A DNA stretch of 64,000 bases from Inonotus obliquus (taxonomy: Eukaryota > Basidiomycota > Agaricomycetes > Hymenochaetales > Hymenochaetaceae): the NCBI GenBank assembly GCA_032164295.1, contig JAJHTX010000001.1, positions 2,852,001-2,916,000 on the forward strand. The letters are read 5' to 3'. The notes beneath the pieces are model-generated. The model made no database searches, was not told the origin of the DNA, and saw only the letters and a program-made list of their open reading frames with translations. Position 1 is the stretch's first letter, and each line of letters opens with the position of its first letter. This document shows, in pieces, positions 1 through 12,228 of this stretch. Made by a program: the position numbers and the translations under genes.

Positions 1-1216
1 ACGACTGCTGATTGTGCTCACGTAGAACTCGGAGATCCCATGGAGGATCTCGCAGTTGCGACTGTTCTAATGATGGTTGGCGGAAAGCTGGTCCTACTCC
101 GTCCACAGAAGGCTGGACAGCAGGAGGTCAAATACGACATGCAAATTCTTGCAGACCGTATAGAGTTTTGCTGGATACATCTTCGAGGGATCGGTACTCT
201 GGAGAACTCGCTATGGGGCTACGATGGACGGGGAATACGAGTGTGGCTCAACGCACTAAACATCGAGGCCCCTTCTGATCCAGATAATACGCCTGACTTC
301 GTTCAAGAGAGCGTTAATATATCACTGGATTTCTATCCGTTATGTAAGTTGACTAAGTCTTTCATTGCTTGACGATTTTCTTACCGCCCCAGCTTCTTTG
401 ATGGACAAGGGTATACTGATTGGCGCGGAACATGAATTAGCAGCGCGTCCTTCTCTGCCGTTTGTCCTGTTCAGGTATACTACCAGCGTAAGTCGAGAAC
501 TAGTGTTATTGTTTCATTCATTCATCCATTCATCCCGACAGTCCCAACTTTTCCTCCATCATATCCTGCATGCACATCTTCAGTCCAGCGAAGTCGAGCA
601 AGCTGTGTCGTTTGCCAAACACTATGAGGACCTAGTTTATTTCGCTCATGCTCTGGAGATCTTGCTTCACACTGTAGTTGAATCCGAAGCCGATATAGAC
701 GGTGTACCTGAAGGTTCCGACGCAACGGGCGTATTGCCAAGAGTGATAGAGTTCTTGGATTATTTTGATGTTGCTTTGGATGTTGTCGTCGGTTGCGCCC
801 GGAAAACGGAGATGGTGCGATGGAAATCATTATTTGATATTGTGGGGAATCCCAAGATGCTGTTTGAAGTGAGATCTCCTTGTCGTTTCTTCCTCATACT
901 GATTGTTAATCCGCCATTCCAGAAATGCCTCACCCTAGACAAGCTGAAGACAGCCGCATCGTACTTGCTCGTCCTCCACAACCTGGAGCAGCTCGCTGAT
1001 AACAAAGGGGCGATCGACGTTCTGAAGAGGGCCGTGGAGAATGAAGACTGGCAACTGTGTCGGGAGTTGTTGCGCTTCTTGCACTCTATTGACGATAGTG
1101 GTGCCGCATTGCGTGAAGCTCTCGTTCAGACCGGTATTCTGTCTGATCCCGGCTCTGATAATAATAGCGCCGTGCCGCCTTCAATTCTCATAGAGGCCCA
1201 CGGAGTAAGCTTGTAG
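1..1216 (+). CDS. RIC1: RIC1 homologue, C-terminal part (Rab6/Ypt6 GEF subunit), 5' truncated by window edge
   Basis: Ric1 with Rgp1 forms the guanine-nucleotide exchange factor for the Golgi GTPase Ypt6/Rab6, acting in retrograde endosome-to-Golgi traffic. The reading frame is open from base 1, so the N-terminal beta-propeller half lies outside the window. Four exons fit in frame: 1-343, 393-487, 542-868 and 923-1216, with short GT-AG introns. Family motifs are clear: ADRIEFCWIH, TLENSLWGYDGRGIRVWLNA, GAEHELAARPSLPF, SQLFLHHILHAHLQ, EFLDYFDVALDVVVGCARKT and SYLLVLHNLEQL, in the order expected for the RIC1 C-terminal domain. The frame ends at a TAG at 1214-1216, soon after the conserved region. 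Identity is by recognised family motifs; exon limits are inferred. Confidence 0.9.
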
Positions 1217-1766
1217 TCACAATTAGAATAGCTTTCACAGCAGCCTATCTTTACGGACTTGCTGCGGCATTGCTCTAGTAGTTCTCCTTTTCCTCTCTAG
1301 TATTTGCATGTCGTGTAATTTGCCAGTTTCCAGCTTACGAAACAAGAGAAATTGCCATATTGAGCCCGGACCTACTCAAATCGGAAGGAGGTTCCCACCT
1401 ACAATTCCAACTCACGTTCGGCTCATATTGATTGAAGACCGTGTGCTGGCGACATGAGCGTTCAACTGAGTTAGTTGTACGCGCCGTGAACGCCCCGGCT
1501 TCCTATCATGTCTATGCATATTTTCGAGGTTTGCATCGTTTAACCCATTCAGGTATTCTTGCAATGTCTACCCAAACGTGCAACGTGCTTGACTGCAATG
1601 TTACTCTCACGCGGGGTGTTTCCTTTGTAGTTCCAGCAGTTCTGCAACATGCCATTCGAACCGGCTTATATCACCTTCATGATCTACGGAGACGCAATGA
1701 TGCCCCCTTATATCTATGCGGTGGCTCTCTCTCTTCCATCCCAACGTGCTCCAGACACCCTCACCC
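1217..1766. other. Intergenic, RIC1 3' end to F-box gene
   Basis: This holds the RIC1 3' flank and the promoter side of the F-box gene. Open frames here show no recognisable domain or codon pattern. I see no RNA gene or repeat. Confidence 0.5.
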
Positions 1767-3185
1767 ATGGAGCTCGATAAAAATTCCCCGCATCAGTTAT
1801 CGGGCCCGTCCGAAAATGACCTAGGAGGAAGAGTGGGGGATCCGAATGGCGAACCTAGAGCGATTTTGCGGAAGGACATGTTCACTGGAAGGTTGCCTCG
1901 CGAAATCATTAGCGAAATACTTGCGGAAGCCTGCGATGTCGAAAATATTGTGGGTGCTACCTATCTAGTCACTACTCTTACACCATTGCGTCTTTCTCAC
2001 GTCTCGAGATTATGGAGAGAGGTCGCAATTTCAACTCAAAGACTATGGATACATCTTCAGGTTGTTGTCAAAGGGGCGAAGGTCGATTCTGCTTTGGAAC
2101 TGGTGAAGCTTTGGGTACCGCGTTGTAAGCATCAACCATGCAAGATTGACGTCTTCTTCAAAGATAGGCAGGGACCATTCATCTTATATCCTGAAGACTC
2201 CATGAACTTGTTTCGAGTAGTCACAAAAACTGCGGCACTATTGAAGAAAGGTCTGAACATTGACTTGGGCAATGCCTTCTTTGAAACACACGTGAAAGCA
2301 GGCAGTTCCGGCGTCCTTCCTTTTATCGAGGAAAAGTACCTTTGGTATTATGGCACAGACGACTCGCCCAGTAAGTTGGATATTCCAAAGCTCCCTCTCA
2401 TGGTTCGGGGCGTACGACGTGCCGTTGACGAATTCGGATTTGGATACCACGAGCCACTCAGCAGCTCGTTAACCAGGCTTGAGCTGCACGATACGAATGG
2501 CGTAACTTGTCTAACTACGATGGAGCTGCTAATAATACTCGCTGAATTCCAGCAGCTCCGGTACTTATCAGCATATCTGGACCACGGGGACACACCTCCA
2601 GCCGAACGGGTCGTGACAACAAACCTTCTAACTTTCAAACTCTCATGGCTGTACACGACGGATCCTGGCGAGGTGTTTGATAACCTGACTGCGCCTTGTC
2701 TTACGGAAATGGAACTCTCTGGGGATATCCCTGCTGGCGCTGCCTGGAATCATCTCTACGACTTCTTTGATCGCTGTCGTCCCCCTATAGCTACTCTGGC
2801 TTTCGAGCATTTCGACGCAACAATGGGTGTCACGCGTTTAGCGGACTGCCTGGCGTTGTTGGACAATATTGAGAGCTTGTGGTTAGAGAATTGCATCGTT
2901 GATGACGAATTCATCGCGAGCCTTGGACGGCGCAATGTTTTAGCACAGGCACAAAACAGCGTTCTCTCACGATTGCGCACCTTTGGGCTGGTATCTGCGG
3001 AGGAAGTGACTGGCAATTGTCTTGTCCAGATCTTACGGAGCGCTGATACGTCGAATTTGAGGGAGTTGTTTGTCTTCGATTGTGATGGCGTACTACTAGA
3101 GCATTGCGAAAATCTTGAAGCCCTGTTTAGCGGTACGGCGCTCGTGCAAACTATAGTTACGCCTGGAGAACCATTAGCTCAATGA
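1767..3185 (+). CDS. F-box domain protein, single exon
   Basis: Probable substrate receptor of an SCF ubiquitin ligase. Near the N-terminus the segment GRLPREIISEILAEACD, followed about 25 residues later by LRLSHVSRLWREVAISTQRLW, has the F-box pattern (LP-E-I--I, then L--VS--W---). The remaining 350 or so residues are hydrophobic-rich with leucine spacing like the degenerate LRR region of the large Agaricomycete F-box family (for example LTRLELHD and IESLWLENC). The gene is intronless, unlike nearly all its neighbours, which is common in this expanded family. I chose the ATG at 1767 (472 residues); an in-frame ATG at 1716 would add 17 residues. Target and specific function are unknown. Confidence 0.8.
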   Translation: MELDKNSPHQLSGPSENDLGGRVGDPNGEPRAILRKDMFTGRLPREIISEILAEACDVENIVGATYLVTTLTPLRLSHVSRLWREVAISTQRLWIHLQVVVKGAKVDSALELVKLWVPRCKHQPCKIDVFFKDRQGPFILYPEDSMNLFRVVTKTAALLKKGLNIDLGNAFFETHVKAGSSGVLPFIEEKYLWYYGTDDSPSKLDIPKLPLMVRGVRRAVDEFGFGYHEPLSSSLTRLELHDTNGVTCLTTMELLIILAEFQQLRYLSAYLDHGDTPPAERVVTTNLLTFKLSWLYTTDPGEVFDNLTAPCLTEMELSGDIPAGAAWNHLYDFFDRCRPPIATLAFEHFDATMGVTRLADCLALLDNIESLWLENCIVDDEFIASLGRRNVLAQAQNSVLSRLRTFGLVSAEEVTGNCLVQILRSADTSNLRELFVFDCDGVLLEHCENLEALFSGTALVQTIVTPGEPLAQ

Positions 3186-3642
3186 TGGATAGGAAAACGA
3201 AAACGACCACTATACATTAATGCTTTCTTTAATGGTCATCCTGCCTTGGAGTTTGGTGTACAGACATTCGTTTATTCGCCCTTTCTTTACTTTACCATAG
3301 AGTGTGTTCACTTCTCGCCGATGCGGCACGTAGACTTTGCAGTCATGTATGTATTATATAATACAACCACGCAGAGTTCATCAGAAGGTGGATTGAGTGA
3401 GGTCTGGTAGTAGTGAGATACGGCGGCACTACTCCGCTGTGTTGAGCCGTATTTGTTCACCGTGGTAGCATACGCTTATCATACATACGGATCTCAATCA
3501 ACTATGCACCCGCGTGATGACTTGGGATGCAACTTGATTTCACCACCATCAAGGTTGTTTCGTTAGGCCATCTACATTTTCTACCTAGACCTGACTAACC
3601 GGACACGCACGCAGTATTCGAGTTGACCGTTGAACGAACGAG
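3186..3642. other. Intergenic, F-box to oxygenase gene
   Basis: AT-richer spacer with the 3' flank of the F-box gene and the promoter side of the oxygenase gene. No coding, repeat or RNA signal is evident. Confidence 0.5.
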
Positions 3643-5327
3643 ATGACTACATCCTTGGCAAGAGCACTTCTGCGACGCTCATTGGCAACTCTGACACGAA
3701 ACTGCTTCCAGCCCATAACTTACACACCTGAAGGTGCCGTTGCGATTTCGTACCCCATCCTACAATCTTCTCCTCTATCATTACAATCGTCAATCGGTAT
3801 ATTTCGCTTACTTCGTATCCGCTCAAACGACATCGTCTCACTTGTCGTATTTATAGAGAAAGCCTTTGGTTCGCATCCAAACGCTCTCGGAATAATCGTC
3901 GTTAAAGACCTGCCCTCGGACTTTGCTACTAAGCGGGAACGCTTGCTGAAGCTCGCGGACCGGTTTGCAAGCTTGCCGGAGAGCGTGAAGGAGAAGCATG
4001 TTGACCCAAAGAGTCGTTATAGGTACGTGATTTCCGTAATTTTCTTGTTTTGGAGTTGTATCTAAACTCGAGGTATCGTCGCGGCTTGTGCGCGTGTACA
4101 GCTTTGGATGGTCGCATGGAAAGGTGGTGAACGTCCAAGTCTTGTCTAGTTGTTGAGAACTATTCTTATATGACTGGTTTCAACAATAAGGAAATTATGA
4201 ATGGAAAGCCAGGTGAAATTGAAATTATCTTCTCCGACGCGATTATGGACGAAAGCTTACCGGTTTTGCAGACACGCTCAAGGGATCCTACTACGCCAAC
4301 CCTTTGGTTGACAGTCCTAATGTAAGTACCGAGGACAAGCAGTTATATCCCGAGTATTACGGAAGAAACATCTGTTCGTCGCCGTTCCTCTAATAACGTC
4401 CCCATTGTCTGAAAACCGAGATAATGCATTTGGTTCTAGGGCCATCTATGGACGAAGCAGGAGTTGAAGGCTTCGAAGAAGCATTCAAAGATCTAGGGAG
4501 ATTCATCTACAAAGTGGGCTGTGAATTGGCTACTGCATGCCAACCTTTTGGTATGTTCCTCCTTAAACCCGCTCGTTCTAGCTCATTCTATTAACTTCAC
4601 TGCAATGCGAATTTCAATCCATCGATGAAAATAAAATAGCTTCTCAACACCTTTCCGATCGTTCACTTTCCTTATCTGACTTGATATCAAATCAAACGAC
4701 GAAGGCTAGGCTTCTTCATTACTTCCCGCCCGTGCCGCAGGATACAAAAGAGAGTTCGCCTCCTGCAGAGGAGACGGAGGAAGAACCTATTGATAGTTGG
4801 TGCGGGTTTCATTTAGACCACTCGCTACTCACGGGTCTATGTTCAGTTGAGTTCCATTCCTCTCTCCTTCCCTCCCTCCCTTTCTTCCATCATCTATTCA
4901 CAATCACCGGTTCTGACCAAAGAACTCTTCCCTCCTGTAGGCAATGTACCTCTCCCACTCCACAGTCAATCCCACCGAATCTCCAAAAGTCGTCTCTTCT
5001 CCGTCCCCGCAATCTGGTTTATACATCCGTTCTCGAGGCGGCGATCTCACCAAAGTGTCTATACCACCCGATTGTCTGGCTTTCCAAACGGGTGAAGCAC
5101 TGGAACTTGCGACTGGCGGGAGGTTACGTGCGACGCCACATTGTGTTCGTGTCGGCGCTTCTAACAGCAGTGAAACCAAAGAGGAAAAGGTTTCTCGTGA
5201 GACGTTTGCGTTGTTCATGCAGCCTGAGACACACCAGCTCGTCGCGCCTGAGGAAACGTTTGGACAGTTCAGCAAGAGAATATTTTTCGAGCATTACCGC
5301 GACAATCTCGTTTCTACGACAGCTTAG
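3643..5327 (+). CDS. 2-oxoglutarate/Fe(II)-dependent dioxygenase family protein (clavaminate-synthase-like fold)
   Basis: Eight exons splice in frame: 3643-3796, 3857-4022, 4102-4123, 4191-4212, 4272-4373, 4440-4550, 4640-4845 and 4941-5327, giving about 389 residues. The product reads through SRYSFGWSHGKEIMNG, YYANPLVDSP, YPEYYGRNIWPS and GCELATACQPF. The metal site fits GFHLDHSLLTGLCSAMYL, an H-x-D pair, with a distal His in LRATPHCVR and an Arg in VSRETFALFMQPE for 2-oxoglutarate. This matches isopenicillin-N-synthase-like proteins found widely in fungi and plants. The substrate cannot be inferred and there is no biosynthetic cluster around it. Two exons are only 22 nt. Joins rest on frame and family motifs, not on transcripts. 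Confidence 0.8.
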
Positions 5328-5516
5328 ATATCCATATGCTCGTATTGGAACAAGTAACTCTAATACACTACGTATGTAGCACATGTTGTACAGTAATGAC
5401 CTATGAAAATGCTGATGTACGGTTGTTCTAATCTATAAGACAAGGGCTAACATACAGGCGAAGTTGGAATGAGGTGTGCCCGACAAAAATGTGATGTACA
5501 GTACAGAATAAAACAT

Positions 5517-8500
5517 CTAAATCCTCGAGTTGGTTTTCGGGGCGTTAGGCTGCAGTGATTCAGGTAAAACGGACAAGACAGCGGCAGCAAGGCTGCTGCG
5601 CCGAGATACAGGCGATTGAGTTCGTAATTCGCCACTATGCCGGGAGGATCGCTTGTCATCTAAATCGGATATAACACTCCAGTCTTCGCTTTGTGCCTCT
5701 TGGGCGTCAAGAAAACTATCGGCAGCACTTTGAGGCGACGAGAAGGATGTTGAAAAGCTCGCACTCAAAGGACGTTGAGTCTCGCGGATTGTATCATTTT
5801 CTTCCTCGGACTCTAAGCGAGGAGCCTTGATGAGGGTCCTGGCATATTCCAAATCTCGGTAGATGGATTCGACCGCTGTGGAGACACCATTTTCCTTTGA
5901 GAGTGCGTTAGTAGCAAGTAATGGTTAGGGTACAATATTACTCACTGATCGAATCCTCTCTCCAACAAGTTTTGCCTTGGCGATTTGCTTCTCATCAGTA
6001 GTTGCCGCGGTGAGTGCATCCGCTAGAGCATCAGCGGTTAGCTTGCGCACGCAGGAACCAGCACCCAGTGCCTCGACACGATCGCCCCAGAAAAACTGGT
6101 CTCCAAAGAAAGGCTTAATAACGGTCGGAATTCCAGCACGCAAGCTTGCCCCTGTTGTTCCAGCACCCCCGTGATGGCACGCTGCCTCAATGCGCTTGAA
6201 AAGCCAATCGTGCGGGATGGATTTAATGGAATAGATCTGTGATAGAAGTGGTGTCTCCGGATCGGACACGTCGGTACCTTTCTTCACTAGCAGTCGATCC
6301 GACCAACCCTTCGACAAAATCGCGTATACACCGCTCTTCTGAATGGCTTCGATAACGCAACGTGTCATGCCTTCCGGGTCAGAAACAACGATACTACCGA
6401 ATCCGATATAAACCACTTTCTTTCCCATTTGATGAGCTGAATCGATGAAGTTGACAAGATCCTTCGGGGCCGACCATTTTTCGGCGCTGACATCGGCATC
6501 ATCCAGGAACCAGTAACCTGAAACAACACTATCAGACACATAGGGCGTAAATTAAGGACAGATCTCATTCACCAGTAACGCGAATCCATTCTGGCCAGTC
6601 CAATGGTGGTGGAACTATGGTAGGACTGAAGTTATACAGGAACGGAACCTTGTGCGGTTCAAGCTTGTCCAGATTGGTACCCGACATCTTCAGCGTTTCT
6701 CGCCTCCAGCGATTTATCTGGCCGGATATTGCCCGCCAAAAGATTTGGTCAAACATTACATAAGACTAGACGGAGCTGAGCAAGACGGATAAGTTCAGAG
6801 ATGATGACTTCTCACCATATAATTATAGCCACCTCCCATCTTGTGTTCCGGTACAGCGAATGCGTGAGGATAAGCTCGCGTCCTCGTCCAGGTCATAGTA
6901 AACGCTCTATAGTACGGAATTCGGAGCGCTTCGGCTACGTGAATACCTGCCATCGCACTTGGACTTTCTATGAGGACATCAGTCCCTTGACAAGCCTCCC
7001 AGGATGTCTTCAGCAAATCGTCAAGCCATCCTCGAAACTTTTGTAGACCCTCTTTCAAGAAGGAAACTGTGAACGTGCCGTTCTCGACACAGATGCGCAT
7101 GAGCTCAGCTGGATCGCCACCAATGTATCCGAACTCGATTCCGTGCGACTCAATCCACTCCTTGAACTCTCCATGAGTTGCAATTCGTACTTTGTGACCA
7201 TCTGCCATTAGTCCCTTCGCAAGTGCAATATAAGGCTGGACGTCTCCTCTCGAGCCAATCGTTAAGCACGTAAAATGAAGAGGCTGACGCGGTTTGAAGG
7301 TCAAGAAGGTTGACGATGCCGATGTGAACATCACCGCTGGTAAATCTTCCGTCGTAGACTCTGGAGGCGGCTTTATCTCTTCGTCGCCAAATAGCGACGA
7401 TGGCCCCAGTTCGTCCAGGAGTAGTGGATCTTGTTTCGCGCTACTTGTGCTCTGCACGTCTCCATTCATCTGCATATCCTCCATCTGGCTTTCAAGAAGG
7501 CTGATGAATGCACCACGGCGATCCGCTGAACTGAACTCAAAAAAGAGCTCTTCGTGGCCTTTGATTATAACCACTAACCCCACATGGCCGAAACGATACG
7601 CTTTCGTCCTTTCTAGGGAGAGAATGTCGCGAATGGGTAGCTGCATCCGTGTTCGTGTAGCTAATGGTCCACTGGACTTAAAACAGAAGAAGTTCGTCGA
7701 GACATAAAGTCGACCGTACGTGGGCAGTAGTCTAAACAAGTAACCCTGGAAGTCTATACGACAAACCGTTAGCATTATCACAAACACAGACTTGTATAGA
7801 CGCACATCCAAGCAACTGCTCTTTCTCGTCGAAAGCAAAGGTTGACCTAAACTTCTCGACGACGTCAGGTTCTGCCGCATTCCGCGTTTCCAGGACACTG
7901 AACCCAAGGTCCGTCGAAGCGCGATCTCCGAGACTGGAAGAGAATGAAGATTCCGAGATAACTTCGGATACGCCTCTTTGGCCGAGAGTCGAACCTGAAG
8001 AGAAGGCTGATGGAGTAGTAAAGACTCTGCGCGAACTTCGCAGCCAAGTTGGCACTCCCCAAGAACTAACATTGGCAGAACTATCCCTTGAAGGTATGGG
8101 TGAAAGTTCTGAAGGAGGCGATGGAGGGGGAGGATAGGTATGTGTATACTCAGAGCCTTTAGAGTTACCGATTGTCGGAGTAGCAAGTTGGGAGCGAGGC
8201 AAGCGACTGAATTCAACAGAGCCGGTTGGGGTGGATTGTTCGGACGCACCAGTCCGAGCCGCCTGGGCAATTGGTATCGAAGCGGAAGTTGTCAAGGAAA
8301 CCCCCGAGTTTGAAGCCTGTGGTCTTGCCTGCACATTGTTCAGCGTCGGGACAGAAGCTAAAGGACCAGCGTCGGACTGGAAAGGGCGAAGTAATGACGC
8401 CAGCCTACTGCCGTATCCACTCCTGTTACTCTGTTCCGTCGCCAATGCTCCCACTCGATCCACGGATGCCGCGACATAAGTGGTGTCATGAACGACCTCA

Positions 8501-10693
8501 CTAACACCTAGGGTCGTCGGTAAGGAAGGCTTGTATGTTTTCACCGCGTCGCGTATCTGATCCAGAGCTGCTGACATATTGTGGAAGTAGGCGAAGAAAT
8601 ACGAGTCATGAGTGTCGCCTGTCGCTTTCTCCTCCTGATCAATGACTTTGACTTCAATCGTCTCGCTGAAGTCCATAGCCGTCGATCTATCAACATCCAC
8701 AATGACCGAATAAGGAATCGCAATCTGGGGTACACATATGGTGAGTTTCTGGTCGAGTATGACGAAAAGATATTATCAAGTACCTTAACGCTCTCGCCAA
8801 CGTTTTGTGCTTTAAAGATGACCTTCCGTATGGCCTTCACCCATTCTTCCCGGCTTGGCACGGAGTCAGCCATGATGTTGACTACCTTCTGATTCGTGCG
8901 GATTCGGAAACCCTTCTCTTGCACTGGCTCACATGAAATAGCATATCGCAAATCTATAACACCGTGAGGGAAGTACGGATCCTAGAATCCTGTTAGATGG
9001 GTTTACGAATCTAGAAGGAGCACTTACGGACGATGATTGATACCACGACAGAACATCATTTTTAAGGACAAACCAATACTTAATCCATCGCTTGGTTCGT
9101 TGCGTCTTCTTCGTGAGAGATCCTGATTTCAAGACTTGATCCTCGCGAGAGGGTAAGTGAGCGAAAAAGCACAAGTGGGAGTTCGTCAGATACATATATC
9201 CCTGGAGAACTACGCAACAGTGAGCCTTATTCGTAAGTATTGTACAAGGTACTTACGAACTGAGCGAAGCAACCAGCAAGGGAGTTCTGTAGAAACGTAG
9301 AAACATAATGAGTAACAATATATCGCAAGCGAAGAGTTTATTTAGTACCTGCAACAACCTCGTTAATCTCGTTAAGTCCGAAAACATCCTTAAGTTTCTG
9401 AGCTAGCATAGTCCGTCGCTTGACTCGCACAGTCGCTAAGCTAGAACTCCGCGTCATCTGTGCGCGGCGAAGCTGCGTGATACGATCAAACTTTTCTGGG
9501 TTAGTTGAGGCCTCCGCATCCACTGACACTCGCTCGGCAGGGCTGCTCGGTGGTCTGACTTCTATAGGCGTGGCTTCGAAATCATCGTCCTCCTCATCAG
9601 ACACATTTCCGTCTTCTTCGTCACTCGAAGGAACTGGCGAGAAGTAACCAGCGCCCTTTCCTTTCCCCCTTACTGTTCCGGCAGTTAGTGGCGTGTCGTA
9701 CCTTCGCGAACGTGCGATAGGCCTGTGAATAGTATGTATAGACGATGCGAGTGGAGGACCTGGGAGGCATAACAAATGAGATACCGTTGACTTGTAACTC
9801 TCAGGGAGGAACATACCTGAGAGCTCCTCTTCACCACTATCAGAATTTATTGACATAGGGGGGATCGCATCGTCGTCATTCTCGGGCTCGTCTACCCAAG
9901 GTATGGCCTGGATGGCTTGTATAAGCGCCTGTGTTCCGGCGCGAATCTGATTGAACAAACGAGTGTTAGCTGCAGAAAGTATGTAAGACAAGAAAGGGAT
10001 ACGAACCGAACCAAGCCCCCTGAGTGCCTCAAGTGACGGCCTATGCGGGGGTGTTCCAGGTGGCGAAGGTGACATTGGGCGTATGAAAGGACTATCGTCC
10101 GTGCCATTAAGTATGCGGAAGTTAGACGTCGAGCGCGAAAGTGAAGATCTAAAAGGGCTAGATTGCGTTTCATCTGATAACATACAGAACAATATTATGA
10201 GTCAGTAACTTGCAACTTCCGTGTAAAGCGTAGCACTGTCGGTCAACAACATCCATCAGAGTAGATTGACCGAGTGCTGAGTCTTACATGATGGAAAGGT
10301 TGGCGACATACCTGTATTTTCACCTATTACTTCTCGCTCTTTCCCTTTACTCTTTCTGCTCAAGCTAAGGAATCGTCGTGGATCTGCATTAGACAAACTC
10401 ATGGAGAGCCGACTTCCACCCTGTTGCGGTTGTTGCTGTTGTTGTTGCTGTTGTTGTCCATTGATGTCGCGCTTTGGTGAGGACGCGGTACCAAGAACAC
10501 TACCTCCAAGCTTTGCAGCAGTTTGCTCCACGCGCTTCATGACTGTCTTGGTCCTCGGAATGGCAGGGGCACTTGACCGTGATGAATTAGGCTCGTCAAT
10601 CGCAAGTTCTAACCCAAGTGACTGCATAGAAGTGTCGATGGTCGTCCCCCTCCTGGAACTTTGAAGCGGAGGATCTGGAGAATCTTTGGACAT
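5517..10693 (-). CDS. ATG26: Sterol 3-beta-glucosyltransferase (ATG26/UGT51 family), multi-exon
   Basis: Transfers glucose from UDP-glucose to ergosterol-type sterols at membranes; the family is linked to pexophagy in some fungi. Domain order is diagnostic: an acidic and Ser/Pro-rich N-terminus; a GRAM domain starting near [19 protein letters not shown] that is split by a PH domain ([20 protein letters not shown]); a second GRAM domain ([17 protein letters not shown]); then the glycosyltransferase with an N-terminal [20 protein letters not shown] motif and a UDP-sugar-binding signature in [19 protein letters not shown] and [14 protein letters not shown] run of nine Gln lies in the N-terminal region. 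The start is ATG at 10693 and the stop is at 5517-5519. The Ser-rich C-terminal tail of about 110 residues is less conserved. The N-terminal exon joins are the least certain part. Confidence 0.92.
10421..10459 (-). repeat. CAG/CAA trinucleotide tract (polyglutamine) inside ATG26
   Basis: On the + strand the tract reads as alternating ttg and ctg triplets. On the coding strand it gives nine consecutive Gln, then Pro-Gln-Gln. CAA and CAG codons are mixed, which tends to stabilise length. It lies in the disordered N-terminus, outside the PH, GRAM and transferase domains. Confidence 0.85.
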
Positions 10694-11053
10694 GATGGCA
10701 CGCTGCGGGAATGTGTAAGGGCTATTGCAAAGGGGGGGACGGCGCTGAGCAGTGTGAGGATGTGTCCAAGTCTTACGTCAGCGTTTGATGCAACGTTAAT
10801 CCCAACAAGGGCGTTCTATCCACAGCGACTCAACTTCCCTAATAAAGTACGATATATTTCAGCAAAATGACTTTTCCGTCCGGTCTCTAACTATATATAA
10901 TCGTCACTACGCAAATATCCATGAGGTACCAGTCCTCTTCGTTTCTCTTCGTCAAGGAATTTGTATGGCTCAAACGCGAGGTATCGCTTGTCGTAAGGTG
11001 GAGTGAATTCATGGTATGCAAAGAGTGAGAACGTTATCTTTAATATGACATTC
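10694..11053. other. Intergenic, SUR7-like 3' end to ATG26 promoter
   Basis: Between two minus-strand genes. It should carry the ATG26 promoter and the 3' flank of the SUR7-like gene. An open frame near 10891-11050 continues past the inferred stop of the SUR7-like gene but lacks a recognised motif. Confidence 0.45.
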
Positions 11054-12228
11054 TCACCCTCGGTAAGTACAGCAACTAAAAAAGCTGGTGAGAAATCCCT
11101 TCCTTGAATCAGGCAAACTTGATAGCACACCTGACAAGGTATGGAACTATTGACAGGAAAAGGGTGACGAAGCTCGCCCAGAATAGCCATAGCGACGCAC
11201 CACCCGACACTTCAATGCCGAGCGGGGTCATCTGGCCAGAAGCAGAGTTGGTAAGCTGCGCCATCGTGAATGAGTAAACGCGTATAACGTGTATGATGCG
11301 AGGTATTTTCACGAACTATTGCATTGTTAATGCTTCTCGTTTTATTCACTAGGACGGTCCAAATGACCACGCCGATAAAGAGAAAGCCCGTGCCGAATAT
11401 TGCGAACAATGTGGAAAGCAAGTACGTATATGTACGCTTAGGAATCCCACTGCAAGAATCCGAAGTGAGTGTGGAAAAGGATGAGTGCATCATGACCACC
11501 TACGTGATCATAGCGAGAGCCGCAAAGATGCTGCCTATCAACAAGAGATAATACGCTGCCCTCGAAAACTCCCCGAGGTAGCGAGAGTTGGTGAACGTGA
11601 AGTTATCAGGTACGAACGCCCTGGTTAAACTGGGGAATCGCGTAGGCATGTCGTCCAATACCGTGTCATATGGTTGAAGCTCGAGAGCAGTTGTGCGGTT
11701 CGAACAAGTGCCCTGCCCGTCCTCGAGATAAGCACAGTACGAGTAGAGTCCAAACTTGTACAGTTGGCGAAGTCCCGCGCCATCTGCGAGAGGAACAGTA
11801 GCATTGGTCGTATACAAGCCGTCAACAGGATCACCCGTTGCACTAGCCAATGCGTTGCTAAACGGAGGTGCATAAGTATAGGGACGTAGTTCGAGTACAA
11901 AACGCGCACCCATATCCAGACATGTTCACATTCATCTGCAATCATCGCATCAACACCGACGCCGGTCGAACTATTGGAAGCGGAATTGCTGACCATGGAC
12001 AATCCCCTTGGGACGCTTGATGTATTAATTTGGCCGACCTATATTTGGACGTTACGACGGCAGCTAATAGAGCTAACCATGAACACTTACATGCGCAAAG
12101 ATGATGAGTAACACGGCAATGAAGCTGCGAACAAAAAAGCGTTGTTGGATTAGAATAATGCGGTGAAGGAAGACTACGTACGACAAGACAGTTGCAGCGC
12201 CAATACATAATTCGCCGCGCAGACGCAT
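11054..12228 (-). CDS. SUR7/PalI-family four-helix membrane protein
   Basis: Probable plasma-membrane protein of the Sur7 (eisosome) / PalI (pH-signalling sensor) family. The protein runs from MRLRGELCIGAATVLSF, with a first membrane helix followed by an extracellular loop (SSVPRGLSM, MNVNMSGYG, LYSYCAYLEDGQGTCSN), to three further helices (AAYYLLLIGSIFAALAMI, LLSTLFAIFGTGFLFIGVVI, LWLFWASFVTLFLSIVPYL) and a short Cys-rich end, SCCTYRG. The paired cysteines of the loop, C-A-Y then G-T-C-S-N, resemble the family's W/Y..C motif. Joining the frames needs at least six introns, including a 26-nt exon encoding MNVNMSGYG; these joins restore the family pattern. The ATG at 12228 was chosen because upstream in-frame codons lack an ATG. 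Sur7 and PalI cannot be separated from this sequence. Confidence 0.75.

Noticed and set aside
1432..1824. Plus-strand frame of 130 codons before the F-box gene
   Set aside because: No family motif, overlaps the F-box start in another phase, and contains no plausible splice structure.
7294..7707. Plus-strand open frame of 137 codons
   Set aside because: Lies antisense to ATG26 coding sequence, which carries clear GRAM and glycosyltransferase motifs.
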